A stretch of 64,000 bases of DNA, from the NCBI RefSeq assembly GCF_900155985.1, contig NZ_FTMA01000002.1, forward strand, positions 1 through 64,000. Reading direction: 5' to 3'. The stretch comes from Maribacter ulvicola. GTDB lineage: Bacteria > Bacteroidota > Bacteroidia > Flavobacteriales > Flavobacteriaceae. The notes under the pieces were generated by a model, which was not told the origin of the DNA, made no database searches, and was given only the letters and a program-made list of their open reading frames with translations. Positions 1 through 8,264 of this stretch are shown here, in pieces (positions within the stretch are counted from its first letter, which is position 1; each line of letters begins with the position of its first letter). The position numbers and the translations under genes are program-made.

Positions 1-43
1 ATTTAACCTGCAAAAAACAGACTGGCTGTTTGGTGAATCTTAG
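1..43 (+). CDS. C-terminal end of an unidentified protein (partial)
   Basis: A reading frame is open from the window edge and ends at the TAG at 41-43. Its last residues read FNLQKTDWLFGES, which has protein-like composition. The rest of the gene lies outside the window, so neither family nor function can be stated. It could be a chance open frame. Confidence 0.35.
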   Translation, partial: FNLQKTDWLFGES

Positions 44-259
44 TCATTTCTTACTTAGATTAAAACATTTTTTGTGATTATGGTTTCCCGTAATGGAATA
101 TGAGCTAATAATGGTAGGTTTATTCTTTAATGGTATATTAGTGTGCATAAAAAAAACATTACACATATTTCTAATTATTTCGGAATATGTATAATTGTGT
201 ACATATACAATTGTTGTGTGTCATTTAAGACACGTTAATAATAAAATTTTAATATATAA

Positions 260-778
260 TTGAAATTACAAGACTTTAAATATTCATACAACAGATTTCA
301 TAAAATCTACCGTGTAAAACTGTTTGAACACGGACAATGGCAAAAAATAACGTATGACAAAAAGAACTTTGAATTTCTCATATCTAATAATCTAAAAACA
401 TCCGACCAAATAAGGAATTATCCTTATAAACCTTACTTTTTTCGCAGAATCAAATGGTCGTCTATGAAACTGTGGAAATGGGTTAAAAAAACCGACCCTA
501 AATTAAAGAAAATACAAAACAGTGCATTTTTCGCTATTTTACTTTTTATTTCCATGTTTTTTATTAAACACTGTGTAGAAAACGAACAACAAGATAAAAT
601 AGAAAAATATGAACAGGAACTGCAACTAAAAGACCAAACCATCCAGAATTATGAAGCTTTTTCAGATTCTCTTTTGATAGAAATAAAGAAAAGGGAATTA
701 ATAATAAAGGAAGAAATAACAAAGGAAGTTGGCAAGGTTCATCCCAAAGACAGTATTTTAAAGAACGATAACGATTGA
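260..778 (+). CDS. Unrecognised protein with one membrane segment and a coiled coil
   Basis: The 172-residue product matches no family I recognise. Residues 1-85 are basic and aromatic-rich, one hydrophobic segment lies at about 88-105, and residues 108-150 are rich in Glu, Lys and Gln with heptad-like spacing, suggesting a coiled coil. The charge pattern suggests a cytoplasmic N-terminus and an external coiled coil (inference). The start is TTG, directly after an in-frame stop at 257-259; the first internal ATG would remove the N-terminal domain. The surrounding DNA is very AT-rich and the neighbours are also unrecognised, which fits a recently acquired patch. Confidence 0.55.
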   Translation: MKLQDFKYSYNRFHKIYRVKLFEHGQWQKITYDKKNFEFLISNNLKTSDQIRNYPYKPYFFRRIKWSSMKLWKWVKKTDPKLKKIQNSAFFAILLFISMFFIKHCVENEQQDKIEKYEQELQLKDQTIQNYEAFSDSLLIEIKKRELIIKEEITKEVGKVHPKDSILKNDND

Positions 779-854
779 CAAAAAATGAGCTAATAACTGA
801 CATAATTCTCTTTACGCAGAAAAGAATGTTGTACAAAAATTAAAAACGAACCCT

Positions 855-1136
855 ATGACAGAACCTGAAAAAATACCAATTGACAATGTAATCTTGAACG
901 ACGGAACAAACGAATATGATACCGACCAAATATACTCTGACAAAAGACTCTATGGTTTAGTGCATAAAACAATAAACTATAAGTTATTACAATCTTGGAA
1001 TTACCATCTTATTGAAAAAATAAATACAGAAGGAGCAACCTTGATTATAAATACAGATACCCAACATAAAAAGAACGAAATATCAATTCAGAACGCAAGT
1101 ACCGAGCTGACTAATGAATTTGACAAGACTGTTTAA
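855..1136 (+). CDS. Small unrecognised protein
   Basis: The frame encodes 93 residues from an ATG, acidic at the N-terminus, with no signal peptide or membrane segment. It is probably cytoplasmic. No family is recognised. It follows the membrane and coiled-coil protein gene by 76 bases on the same strand, so co-transcription is possible. Its last 26 bases overlap the 3' end of a possible opposite-strand small gene, so one of the two may not be real. Confidence 0.45.
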   Translation: MTEPEKIPIDNVILNDGTNEYDTDQIYSDKRLYGLVHKTINYKLLQSWNYHLIEKINTEGATLIINTDTQHKKNEISIQNASTELTNEFDKTV

Positions 1137-1317
1137 AGTGCTTATCCCAATCTTTATCTTTAAAACCTATCAAAGATGAAATGCGAAAAACAATATCATT
1201 TGATTTTAAAGGACTTAAATCAGGTAAATTTTCATTAATCAATAACCGAATTGAATCAATAGAAATATCACCTATTAATTCAGGGCTTTTTGGTAAATCT
1301 AAATTTCTGACAGACAT
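1111..1317 (-). CDS. Possible small unrecognised protein
   Basis: From the ATG at 1317 the frame encodes 68 residues starting MSVRNLDLPKSPELIGDISI. Composition is protein-like, with alternating hydrophobic residues and few rare codons. An upstream TTG at 1335 would add six residues but is a weaker start. The 3' end overlaps the converging gene by 26 bases. No family is recognised, and it may be a chance frame in an accessory patch. Confidence 0.3.
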   Translation of the reverse strand: MSVRNLDLPKSPELIGDISIDSIRLLINENLPDLSPLKSNDIVFRISSLIGFKDKDWDKHFKQSCQIH

Positions 1318-1336
1318 AAAAACGCCACACAACAAA

Positions 1337-1443
1337 GTATAAAATTAATTGCTAGTTGTTTCCACTTTGGAAACTAATTGCGTGATTCTTTTGTATTGCT
1401 TATTTTTAAAGTTAATATTTAGTCCACGCAACTAATCTTATAC
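1337..1443. repeat. Imperfect inverted repeat pair with a nested hairpin
   Basis: GTATAAAATTAATTGC at 1337-1352 recurs in inverted form at 1428-1443 (reverse complement GTATAAGATTAGTTGC, 14 of 16 identical). Between them lies a small hairpin (TTTCC-ACTTT-GGAAA around 1360-1374) followed by TAATTGCGTG, which resembles the continuation of the right arm. The arms flank no gene. The structure sits at the junction between the unrecognised small genes and the conserved chromosome, so a recombination or terminator-like role is possible but not shown. Confidence 0.5.
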
Positions 1444-1507
1444 AATCACGTTAAAAATAATTTAGACCCTCTAATTGAAATTTAAAATCATCACTTAAAA
1501 CACCCCC

Positions 1508-2917
1508 ATGATTACATTTATTACCTCCATAATCTTATTGGTATTGGGTTATCTTATCTACGGCAGGTTTGTAGATAAAACGTTTAAACCCAATAAAACA
1601 AAGGGTACTCCCGCACATACAAAAGAAGATGGGGTAGACTTCGTACCTATGAACAGTAATAGGAATGCATTTATTCAAATATTGAATATTGCAGGTGTAG
1701 GTCCCATTTTTGGTCCTATATTGGGCGCTTTATACGGTCCCGTCGCATTTATTTGGATTGTGCTTGGGTCTATCTTCGCAGGTGCCGTACATGATTACCT
1801 CACCGGTATGATTTCCTTACGGTATGGCGGAGCGCATTTACCAGCGTTGGCATCTCGGTTTTTAGGAAAATCATTTAGTCACGTGGTAAATTTCTTTGCA
1901 CTATTACTTTTAATCTTGGTAGGGACTGTTTTTGTGACAGCTCCGGCAAATATGATAAATGATGTCATAGGTTCAGAAACCAATTATTTAACGTTAGTAC
2001 TTTTTGCCATATTCCTCTATTACATTGTGGCAACCCTATTACCAATAGATAAGATCATTGGTAAAATTTATCCCGTGCTGGGTTTGTTGTTGATATTAAG
2101 TGCCATTGGTATTTGCATAGGTATCTTCGTTATTGGAAACCCTATTCCTGAGTTGACATTTCAGAACATGCATCCACAGGGTATACCGTATTATCCTGTA
2201 ATTTTCTTAACCATTTCTTGTGGCGCATTATCAGGATTTCATGCTACACAGTCGCCCATTATTTCCCGTACGATCAACAATGAAAAAGACGGCAGAAAAG
2301 TATTTTACGGAATGATGATACTTGAAGCTGCCATTGCCATGGTTTGGGCAGCGGCATCCATGAGTATTTTGGACGGAGACTCTTTAAGTGAATTGTTACA
2401 GAATGGCGGACCCACCGCGGTTGTGAACAAAATAGCTATCGTGTCTTTAGGAACTATTGGCGGAACTATTGCCGTTTTAGGAGTCATTTTACTACCCATT
2501 ACGTCAGGAGATACTTCTTTTAGGGCTGCACGTATGATTATTGCCGATTACTTGAACATTGACCAAAAAGTATTGAAGAATCGCTTTATGGTGGCTATTC
2601 CGCTCTTTATAGTTTCCTTTATTTTGACCAATATGGATTTTCAGCTGTTATGGAGGTATTTTTCATGGGCTAATCAAGTAACTGCCGCCATAGCATTATG
2701 GATTGGAGCGGTTTATTTATATCAAAAGAAAACTCATTATATCATAGCCTTGGTGCCTGCATTTTTTATTACATCTGTTGTAGGTTCCTATATTTTTTAT
2801 GATCCTAATGTTGGTTTGGGTTTAGATATTACCGTTTCCAATTGGATCGGAATAGGGATTTCTACGCTGATTACGTACTTATTTTTTACAAAAAAGAAAG
2901 AAGAAATTCTTTTGTAA
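1508..2917 (+). CDS. cstA: CstA-family carbon starvation transporter
   Basis: This is an inner-membrane permease of the CstA family, whose members take up peptides or pyruvate during carbon limitation. The N-terminus carries the family signature: YGRFVDKTF near residue 18, then GPIFGPILGALYGP at about 64-77 and GAVHDYLTGM just after. About 13 hydrophobic segments follow through residue 460. At 469 residues it is the short form common in Bacteroidota and lacks much of the C-terminal part of the roughly 700-residue E. coli CstA. It stands alone, with a 170-base upstream region containing an inverted repeat. The substrate cannot be read from the sequence. Confidence 0.9.
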   Translation: MITFITSIILLVLGYLIYGRFVDKTFKPNKTKGTPAHTKEDGVDFVPMNSNRNAFIQILNIAGVGPIFGPILGALYGPVAFIWIVLGSIFAGAVHDYLTGMISLRYGGAHLPALASRFLGKSFSHVVNFFALLLLILVGTVFVTAPANMINDVIGSETNYLTLVLFAIFLYYIVATLLPIDKIIGKIYPVLGLLLILSAIGICIGIFVIGNPIPELTFQNMHPQGIPYYPVIFLTISCGALSGFHATQSPIISRTINNEKDGRKVFYGMMILEAAIAMVWAAASMSILDGDSLSELLQNGGPTAVVNKIAIVSLGTIGGTIAVLGVILLPITSGDTSFRAARMIIADYLNIDQKVLKNRFMVAIPLFIVSFILTNMDFQLLWRYFSWANQVTAAIALWIGAVYLYQKKTHYIIALVPAFFITSVVGSYIFYDPNVGLGLDITVSNWIGIGISTLITYLFFTKKKEEILL

Positions 2918-2957
2918 TTAAAAATCAAACTCCTCTATCTTAAATGGCAACAAAACG

Positions 2958-2965
2958 TATTTTTG
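2958..2965 (+). promoter_or_regulatory. Candidate Bacteroidota -7 promoter box
   Basis: TATTTTTG matches the Bacteroidota -7 consensus TAnnTTTG and lies 26 bases before the ATG at 2991. No TTG is seen at the usual 19-base distance upstream, so the call rests on the -7 element alone. Confidence 0.35.
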
Positions 2966-2990
2966 TCCTTATAAGAATTCATTACGGCTA

Positions 2991-3479
2991 ATGGAAAACG
3001 AAAAAATTTTTAGGACTAAAACAGGATATTGCCATATTTTACCAGATAAGATACTGTTATCAAGAGATGGAATAAAAGGAAGTGTAGCAAATGTTACCGT
3101 TGGTAAAAGCATAACTGGAATTTTGATTATTTACGGCGGACTTTCGGCATTTTTATTGTTCTCGGCATATAATAGTTTTCTAAAAGGACAGGTGCCTATA
3201 GCTATGGTTTATGCTATAGTTGGGCTGTTTTTAGTATACGGAATTTTTAAAAGTCTACGTAATTCTACTGCACCTATAATCTATAGAGATAAAATTAAAA
3301 GTGTAACGTTTAAGAAAGCGATTTTCGCGATTACCCGTTCTAGATTTGAAGTTGTTTTTGAAGAGGAGGGGGCTATTAAAAAACGAATTATTATGTTGCC
3401 AGGCGCAATGTCCAATGGACAAAATGAAACCGAAAAGGCAAGAGCAATAATGATTGAAGAGCAGTTATTGAACGAATAG
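2991..3479 (+). CDS. Unrecognised membrane protein with two hydrophobic segments
   Basis: This 162-residue protein has an N-terminal soluble stretch (1-35), two adjacent hydrophobic segments at about 43-60 and 68-86, and a C-terminal cytoplasmic-looking domain with beta-strand-like alternation (about 95-140). The layout resembles small PH-like or bPH-type membrane proteins, where a short membrane hairpin anchors a beta domain, but I cannot assign it. It follows cstA by 73 bases with its own -7 box, so it need not share its transcript. Confidence 0.65.
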   Translation: MENEKIFRTKTGYCHILPDKILLSRDGIKGSVANVTVGKSITGILIIYGGLSAFLLFSAYNSFLKGQVPIAMVYAIVGLFLVYGIFKSLRNSTAPIIYRDKIKSVTFKKAIFAITRSRFEVVFEEEGAIKKRIIMLPGAMSNGQNETEKARAIMIEEQLLNE

Positions 3480-3603
3480 CATTTTATTTAGGGTATTGTT
3501 GAACTATTCTAGTGCTATTAAAAGAGGTAATCAAAAAGTTCAAGAAGACAATATCTAAGGCGATAGCGCTCCTCAACCTTTCTTTAATATGAGTTGTTTT
3601 TAG

Positions 3604-4011
3604 ATGAAATCAATAATAAGGGAAATACTGAAAAAACTTTCATGGTTGGTACTTTATGTACTATTCAATTCAGTATTCTTTTTTATTGAAATAAATACAT
3701 TATTTGGTCATAAAGAAAGCAATCATAGCGGTAGTAGTGGCGTGGCATCTATAGATGATGTGTTAAAGGTTTTTAGTCTACTATTAAATGTTCTTGAAAG
3801 TATAGCAATAGTAGGGTATCTGTATGTAGCCATTGGTGTGGCTATAATTGCTTTGATACTGTTTGTTCCTGTACAGGTGTATTATATAAATAGGAAATTC
3901 AAAAATTATAGAAAGAAGTTTTGGTACAGTTTAATGGCTTCCTTTGCGGTGGTAATACTAGTGAAGTTGGTGATGTATTCTTGGATGTATATTGATATGA
4001 ATTACCTATAA
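3604..4011 (+). CDS. Unrecognised small integral membrane protein
   Basis: The product has 135 residues with three strong hydrophobic segments, at about 12-30, 68-92 and 112-132. A short Gly/Ser-rich stretch (about 41-50) separates the first two. A basic loop (YYINRKFKNYRKK) before the last helix suggests a cytoplasmic loop. No family is recognised. It is followed 45 bases later by the FMN-binding protein gene on the same strand. Confidence 0.6.
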   Translation: MKSIIREILKKLSWLVLYVLFNSVFFFIEINTLFGHKESNHSGSSGVASIDDVLKVFSLLLNVLESIAIVGYLYVAIGVAIIALILFVPVQVYYINRKFKNYRKKFWYSLMASFAVVILVKLVMYSWMYIDMNYL

Positions 4012-4056
4012 AATTATTGTAGAACCCTTTAGTTCATTCTTGCCGAAATTAAAACC

Positions 4057-4602
4057 ATGGGAAAGAAATTAGATGCTATTACTGCAGATTTACAAGAATT
4101 TATAAAAGAACAAAAGATATTTTTTGTGGGTACGGCAGCTTCAGAAGGTAGTGTAAATGTGTCCCCAAAAGGAACGGACTCATTCCGGATAATCAATAAG
4201 AACAAAATTGTTTGGCTGAACTTAACGGGTAGCGGAAATGAAACTGCTGCTCATTTACTCAAGAACAATAGAATGACCATCATGTTCTGCGCTTTTAAGG
4301 GGAAACCTATCATTTTAAGATTATACGGCGCTGCTAAAATATTTCATAAAAGAGACCAAGAATTTGCTGAGTATGTACAGCAGTTTCCAGAAAATACCGG
4401 AGCTAGACAAATTATTGAAATGCAGGTAGATTTGGTTCAGACTTCTTGTGGTTTCGCAGTTCCGTTCATGGATTATAAAGAAGAACGAACTACTTTAAAT
4501 GATTGGTCTAAAAAACAAGGTGAGGGTAAAATTAAAGAATACTGGAAAACTAAAAACACCAAAAGTATTGACGGATTTGAAACTAATATACTTGGAGATT
4601 AA
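4057..4602 (+). CDS. Pyridoxamine 5'-phosphate oxidase-like FMN-binding protein
   Basis: The 181-residue protein has the split-barrel flavin-reductase fold of the PNPOx-like family. Visible are the N-terminal helix and first strand (FFVGTAASEGSVNVSPKGTD, about residues 22-41), a conserved NxTGSGNETAAHL segment that fits FMN phosphate binding, and the RLYGAA strand near 88-93. Members bind FMN and reduce or sense small molecules; true PdxH-specific residues are not evident, so a vitamin B6 role should not be assumed. The protein is probably cytoplasmic. It converges with the carbonic anhydrase gene, whose stop is 20 bases downstream. Confidence 0.8.
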   Translation: MGKKLDAITADLQEFIKEQKIFFVGTAASEGSVNVSPKGTDSFRIINKNKIVWLNLTGSGNETAAHLLKNNRMTIMFCAFKGKPIILRLYGAAKIFHKRDQEFAEYVQQFPENTGARQIIEMQVDLVQTSCGFAVPFMDYKEERTTLNDWSKKQGEGKIKEYWKTKNTKSIDGFETNILGD

Positions 4603-4622
4603 AATTATTTTTTTGCCAAAGG

Positions 4623-5264
4623 TTAAATTATTCCAAGCCTATAAAACGCTTCTAATTGAGAATTACAGTTAAAATTAACCTCTAGATCCTTTACAATCCC
4701 AGTACTTACACCATATACCCAACCGTGTAAATATAGATCTTGACCTCTTTCCCAGGCATTTTGAACAATAGAAGTTTTTGCAAGGTTATAAACTTGCTCC
4801 ATAGCATTAAATTCTACAAAACGATTAAAGAGGTGTTCTTCATTTGTGATATCTTGGAGTTCTTTTTGGTGTTGCCTGTAAACATCTCTAATATGGCGAA
4901 TCCAGTTATCGGCCAGTCCGTAAGATTTGCTCCCCATGGCAGCCTTTACACCTCCACAGCCATAATGGCCACATACGATAATATGTTTAATTTTCAACAC
5001 ATTTACCGCATAGTCTAAAACACTAAGCATGTTCATGTCTGAGTGTACCACCATATTTGCTATGTTTCTATGCACAAATACCTCACCGGGTTTACCGCCT
5101 ATGATTTCGTTTGCAGGTACACGACTGTCAGAACAACCGATCCATAATAATGGTGGTTGTTGGCCTTTCTCTAACTTTTTAAAATATTCAGGATCGTCAT
5201 CTAGCTTAGATTCAACCCATTTTTTATTGTTCTCAATTAAGTTTTTATAAAAATCTGACTTCAT
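4623..5264 (-). CDS. can: Beta-class carbonic anhydrase
   Basis: The enzyme interconverts CO2 and bicarbonate. The 213-residue length fits beta-class enzymes, and all zinc-site residues are present: Cys44, Asp46 and Arg48 in the CSDSR motif, then His100 and Cys103 in CGHYGC. There is no signal peptide, so it acts in the cytoplasm, where bicarbonate feeds carboxylases and carbamoyl-phosphate synthesis (carB lies in this window but far away). The gene stands alone with 222 bases of non-coding DNA upstream in which I see no clear element. Confidence 0.95.
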   Translation of the reverse strand: MKSDFYKNLIENNKKWVESKLDDDPEYFKKLEKGQQPPLLWIGCSDSRVPANEIIGGKPGEVFVHRNIANMVVHSDMNMLSVLDYAVNVLKIKHIIVCGHYGCGGVKAAMGSKSYGLADNWIRHIRDVYRQHQKELQDITNEEHLFNRFVEFNAMEQVYNLAKTSIVQNAWERGQDLYLHGWVYGVSTGIVKDLEVNFNCNSQLEAFYRLGII

Positions 5265-5486
5265 ATACCTTTGTTATTACTATTGCAACATCAATGAACT
5301 AATGGGGGTCCGTAATGTTCTCTGAAAGCTGATTTAAGCTATGAACTACATGACAAGATGCTTATATTCTACATTGTAGTATCATTAGCGATAAAGGTAA
5401 TCTCTTCTACAGAATTAATAGGAACATATGCTCATTTATAACTAATAAATAAACGGTATTTTAAATACAACTTAAACATAAACATT

Positions 5487-5891
5487 ATGAAACAGACCAT
5501 AGCACGTATAGCATTACTAGTAGATGATTATGATAAAGCCATTGAGTTTTATACGAAAAATCTAGATTTTATACTACTAGAAGATACTGATTTGGGAGAT
5601 GGAAAACGTTGGGTGATCGTAGCACCACCAGGGTCTAAAGAATGTTCTTTGGTATTGGCAAAAGCAGATGATGAAAAGCAGCAGGCAAGTGTAGGCAACC
5701 AAACCGGTGGTCGGGTATTCCTATTTTTATATACTGATGACTTTTGGAGAGATTACTACAAAATGATGGAGCGTAAAATTAAGTTTGTCCGTTCACCAGA
5801 AAAAATGCCTTATGGTATGGTAGCTGTTTTTGAAGATCTATACGGGAACATGTGGGATTTGCTAGAACCAGTAGAAGTACAGCAACAATAA
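5487..5891 (+). CDS. VOC-family (glyoxalase/bleomycin-resistance fold) protein
   Basis: The 134-residue protein has two beta-alpha-beta-beta-beta modules typical of the vicinal oxygen chelate superfamily. The N-terminus reads ARIALLVDDYDKAIEFYTKNLDF, the usual first module, and it ends with the FEDLYGNMWDLLEP strand that carries the final metal-ligand Glu. Members act as lyases, dioxygenases or binding proteins, and the substrate cannot be inferred here. It is cytoplasmic. The next gene starts only 18 bases downstream on the same strand, suggesting one transcript. Confidence 0.85.
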   Translation: MKQTIARIALLVDDYDKAIEFYTKNLDFILLEDTDLGDGKRWVIVAPPGSKECSLVLAKADDEKQQASVGNQTGGRVFLFLYTDDFWRDYYKMMERKIKFVRSPEKMPYGMVAVFEDLYGNMWDLLEPVEVQQQ

Positions 5892-5909
5892 TATGGGTAT
5901 TTTATAGCT

Positions 5910-6563
5910 ATGTGGAAATTTTTCAAAAACATACTCAATTCTAAGGGAAAAGAACCGTCATTGAGTTCCCATAGATCTTTGGAGTTTCTTAACACGGAAG
6001 ATATATTGTGTGGTATTGGGGAATCTGATATACGGGAAAGCGAAATTGTAATTACAGAATACCCTTTTGAACCATCCATTGCTTACCCTACGGTAGTAGT
6101 TGCTGCAAGTGATATTGTTTGTTTGTCGGTGGAAATAGGAATGTGTAAAGTGCATGTTAAAAACGATATCATACTTGTTTCCGCAGAACACAAAGAAACA
6201 TTGAAACAGTTTGCTCTAAGGAACCATATTAGACTAATTCCACAAAGCTGGAATTGGGATTGGCTTCTAGAGCCTTATTTAGATACAGAATTTACAAAAG
6301 CAAATGAGAGACAGGTTTTAGAGCAACTCTTAGAAAACGGATTCACAGCAAATGAAGTTGATACCATAAGAGAAGAGGTGAAAGATCAAATGTATGTTTA
6401 TAATTTTGATACTATGTTGTGGGATTGGTGCAGCTTAAGCCTTGCTGATGTACTAGCAGCCATGCGTGTAAAATATAGTAAGGAGCAGTTTCATGATTTT
6501 TACAAACGTGCTTTGGAGATTGAAAAACGAACGGGCAACAGTACTACTTCTAATGGAGTCTAA
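5910..6563 (+). CDS. Unrecognised cytoplasmic protein
   Basis: The 217-residue product has no signal peptide or membrane segment. Residues 1-110 look like a mixed alpha/beta domain with a Val/Ile-rich strand (YPTVVVAASDIVCLSVEI). Residues 125-205 look helical, with a Trp-rich patch (SWNWDWLLEPY, DTMLWDWCSL). No family is recognised. It probably shares a transcript with the VOC gene 18 bases upstream, and a strong hairpin terminator follows its stop. Confidence 0.75.
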   Translation: MWKFFKNILNSKGKEPSLSSHRSLEFLNTEDILCGIGESDIRESEIVITEYPFEPSIAYPTVVVAASDIVCLSVEIGMCKVHVKNDIILVSAEHKETLKQFALRNHIRLIPQSWNWDWLLEPYLDTEFTKANERQVLEQLLENGFTANEVDTIREEVKDQMYVYNFDTMLWDWCSLSLADVLAAMRVKYSKEQFHDFYKRALEIEKRTGNSTTSNGV

Positions 6564-6570
6564 TACAATA

Positions 6571-6610
6571 AAAAAAGGGCAAAAATCTACTGAGATTTTT
6601 GCCCTTTTTT
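6571..6610. terminator. Bidirectional rho-independent terminator
   Basis: GGGCAAAAATCT at 6577-6588 pairs perfectly with AGATTTTTGCCC at 6593-6604 around a 4-base loop. It is preceded by A6 and followed by T6, so it can end both the VOC/5910 transcript and the converging dps transcript. Confidence 0.9.
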
Positions 6611-6627
6611 ATAACTGAAAATGTAAT

Positions 6628-7104
6628 TTATTTCAATGTAGATTTAAGCATCCAGATTAATTTTTCTTGTCCGGATATTAAATCGCTAACCAACGTAGCA
6701 GTACCTTCATCATTGCTATCTGAAGAAAATTCTAATATTTCTCTTTCTTGAATCAATAACTCGTTCAAATTATCTATCAGTAATGAAATACCGGTAGCAC
6801 CGTCAGTTACTTCTTTGATAATTCTAATGGTTTTGTTATCCAAATAATCTTCAAATGTATGCAAAGGTTGCTGGTCTAATGTTAAAATACGTTCAGCTAT
6901 GTCATCTACAGTTACCGTTGCTTCAGTATATAATTCTTCAAATTTTTCATGTAATAGAAAGAAATTGCTCCCTTTTACATTCCAATGCATGCCTCTCAAG
7001 TTCATGTAATGAATTTGATAATTTGCTAAAAGGATGTTTAATTTGTCGCTTATAGCTATTTTATAATCTTGATCTATTCCCACGTTTTGGTTTAAAGTTT
7101 CCAT
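6628..7104 (-). CDS. dps: Dps-type DNA-protection mini-ferritin
   Basis: Dps dodecamers oxidise and store iron using peroxide and protect DNA during stress. The 158-residue length is typical. The intersubunit ferroxidase residues are visible: His40 and Trp41 in MHWN, His52 and Glu56 in LHEKFEEL, and Asp67 and Glu71 in DDIAER. The N-terminal tail is short and not strongly basic, so direct DNA binding by the tail is uncertain. A small inverted repeat, GTAAC-AAAA-GTTAC at 7161-7174, lies 57 bases upstream and could be an operator. The gene is divergent from the fatty acid hydroxylase gene. Confidence 0.93.
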   Translation of the reverse strand: METLNQNVGIDQDYKIAISDKLNILLANYQIHYMNLRGMHWNVKGSNFFLLHEKFEELYTEATVTVDDIAERILTLDQQPLHTFEDYLDNKTIRIIKEVTDGATGISLLIDNLNELLIQEREILEFSSDSNDEGTATLVSDLISGQEKLIWMLKSTLK

Positions 7105-7298
7105 AAGTTAATTGTTTTAATTTCTTACTGTAAAATTACGGATGATCGCTCTGTTTAATGGTAACAAAAGTTACATAACCAATACCTTTTGCTTATACTG
7201 TTATTAAAATAAATTGATGATAAGCGTTGTCTTTTGTTGCAATTGTAGTTCACAAAATAGATTCGTAAATTAGGGAGGTAAAATGATACCGAACGCGT

Positions 7299-8198
7299 AT
7301 GCAAATTCCTGAAATCCCCAATTTAATACACTACGCCATTCCGTTTTTTGTGGTAACCGTAATTCTTGAAGTTATTTTATCTGTAAAAGTCAAGCTTCAT
7401 GATTATGAGTTTAAAGATGCCGGTACTTCTATTATTATGGGATTAGGTAATGTGGCTATAGGTTTAGTTACTAAGGGCATTACATTAGGTTTTTTTTACC
7501 TATTGTATAATTTATATCACCTTTTTGAAATTCCTTTTGCATGGTGGTCGTGGCTCATATTACTTTTTGCAGAAGATCTTTGTTATTATTGGTTTCATAG
7601 AACAAGTCATGTAAGTCGTTTTTTCTGGGCGAGTCACGTTGTGCATCATTCCTCTAAAAATTACAATCTAAGCACCGCCTTACGGCAAACGTGGTCAGGA
7701 GGATTTTATACCTTCATTTTTTGGACTCCGTTAGTACTCATTGGTTTTCATCCGGTAATGATTTTGGTACAGATGTCGGTCAGTCTTATCTATCAATATT
7801 GGATACATACCGAAATGATCAAGAAAATGCCCAAGTGGTTCGAAGCTATTTTTAATACACCCAGTCATCATAGGGTGCACCATGCTACCAATCCGCAATA
7901 CCTAGATAGAAACCACGCAGGAATTTTTATCATTTGGGATAGAATATTTGGCACCTTTGAGCCCGAAGTTGAAAAACCTGTGTATGGGTTGGTAACGAAT
8001 ATTAGTACGTATAACCCCATAAAAATTGCCTTTGCAGAATGGTATAGAATGATGGTCGATTTCTTTACTTCTAAAACTTCTTTAGTAAATAGATTCAAGT
8101 ACTTGACAAAACCACCTGGCTGGAAACATGATGGTACCAGTATACTTTCCACAGATTTACGGAGGGAGTGGGAAAATCGTGAGAATGCTGAATTGTGA
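7299..8198 (+). CDS. Sterol desaturase / fatty acid hydroxylase family membrane di-iron enzyme
   Basis: These membrane enzymes use a di-iron centre held by histidine clusters to hydroxylate or desaturate lipids. All clusters are visible: H100-xxx-H104 (HRTSH), H113-xx-HH (HVVHH) and H190-H-xx-HH (HHRVHH). Hydrophobic segments at about 10-28, 45-72, 82-98 and 135-165 frame the catalytic face. The 299-residue length is normal. The lipid substrate is unknown; hydroxylation of a fatty acyl or carotenoid substrate is plausible (inference). The DUF998 gene follows 66 bases downstream. Confidence 0.9.
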   Translation: MQIPEIPNLIHYAIPFFVVTVILEVILSVKVKLHDYEFKDAGTSIIMGLGNVAIGLVTKGITLGFFYLLYNLYHLFEIPFAWWSWLILLFAEDLCYYWFHRTSHVSRFFWASHVVHHSSKNYNLSTALRQTWSGGFYTFIFWTPLVLIGFHPVMILVQMSVSLIYQYWIHTEMIKKMPKWFEAIFNTPSHHRVHHATNPQYLDRNHAGIFIIWDRIFGTFEPEVEKPVYGLVTNISTYNPIKIAFAEWYRMMVDFFTSKTSLVNRFKYLTKPPGWKHDGTSILSTDLRREWENRENAEL

Positions 8199-8264
8199 TT
8201 AAGATGTAACAGATTTAAAATAGAAACGTTATATAGAAAGAACCAATCAATTTTACGGAAATAG

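Noticed and set aside
1325-1460. Possible integron attC-like site
   Set aside because: An inverted repeat is present but I cannot identify the paired core sites or any integrase, so only the repeat itself is reported.
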